From: Ianthella basta
Lineage: Eukaryota > Porifera > Demospongiae > Verongiida > Ianthellidae
Assembly: GCA_964019415.1 (NCBI GenBank)
Contig: OZ025869.1
Location: 5,280,882-5,344,881, forward strand
DNA length: 64,000 bases
Reading direction: 5' to 3'
Numbering within the stretch: the first letter of the stretch is position 1; every line of letters begins with the position of its first letter. Below are positions 63,685 to 64,000 of the stretch, piece by piece. The notes below the pieces were generated by a model that saw nothing but the letters and a program-made list of their open reading frames with translations, ran no database searches and was not told the DNA's origin. A program made the position numbers and the translations under genes.

Positions 63685-64000
63685 GCTGCCAAACAGCAAG
63701 CAAGAGGAGTGCGCTGTCATACCTTGCCATCAAAGATGGCTCTCAGGGGCTTTTCCGGACTCTGCCTATGGGCTATGTTTATCAATGAGAAAGACGGTGA
63801 TGATGCAAGTAAAGTTAATACCTTCCAGGCTTTTCTTTGCCCAGATTGGCCACGGCAAAGTGCATGGGCTGTGCTTGAAACTACCAACAGACTGGATTGA
63901 ACCTCTTTCCTTCTCTTGCTGAAGCCTCTGTGCGTGGATTTTGGTTCTAGTACGCCGATAAAGATGTTGCATAAGGTCGCACAAAATTCAGCAGTTGCCT
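63685..64000. other. Window end, unrelated to copy A
   Basis: Homology with copy A stops at 63684. A 79-codon plus frame (63683-63922) is open, but no domain is recognised. This may be an insertion in the intron of channel gene 2. Confidence 0.4.

Overview
The window looks like nuclear DNA from an early-branching marine invertebrate. A sponge is my best guess, because long ankyrin/ion-channel genes with short GT-AG exons sit in introns packed with Penelope, DIRS, hAT, LINE and LTR debris. This is inference; no taxon-specific marker was seen. There is no bacterial-style gene arrangement, and most long open frames are chance readings of G-rich minisatellites or introns.

The main host gene is on the minus strand, from about 42.07 kb down to 7.57 kb. 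It is a TRP-like ankyrin-repeat cation channel, and I placed fifteen exons with consistent reading phases. They encode a charged N-terminal region, ankyrin repeats (31.2-31.6 kb), S1-S4 (20.8-21.6 kb), S5 plus an N-glycosylation-rich pore loop (17.0-17.4 kb), S6 (13.1-13.4 kb) and a coiled-coil tail (7.6-8.0 and 12.6 kb). At least one exon between 21.55 and 26.70 kb was not found, and the 5' end lies beyond the first exon I can place.

The second main feature is a large direct segmental duplication. Copy A (about 1.36-12.97 kb) and copy B (about 45.8-63.7 kb) are colinear apart from insertions. Copy B carries the last three exons of a second channel gene (57.446-63.416 kb, minus strand), which must continue past 64 kb. 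Across these exons the copies differ mainly by synonymous changes and in-frame indels, so both tails look constrained. The two genes would be head-to-tail paralogues.

Because the copies are colinear, several copy-specific insertions can be read against a filled or empty counterpart. In copy B these are a truncated LINE with an 8-bp TSD (45.87 kb), a compact LTR element with a 4-bp TSD (47.34-48.82 kb), a gag-bearing LTR fragment (51.5-53.3 kb), a deleted hAT with an 8-bp TSD (57.92-58.72 kb) and a 140-bp insertion with a hammerhead-like RNA fold (59.92-60.06 kb). Copy A carries a LINE with reverse transcriptase (about 9.96-11.28 kb). Both copies hold more than 1.5 kb of G-rich minisatellite built on GGGGACAGGTGG-like units.

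The stretches downstream of the two channel 3' ends are not alike: copy A has candidate von Willebrand C-type exons (6.0-6.4 kb), copy B a clear Death-domain exon (54.8-55.1 kb). Channel introns hold a nearly intact-length hAT (36.05-38.28 kb), an 800-bp element with 26-bp TIRs, two related TIR elements, a foldback repeat family, a Penelope GIY-YIG fragment and DIRS-like fragments. The DIRS tyrosine recombinase (44.9-45.6 kb) has lost its catalytic arginine codon to a stop.
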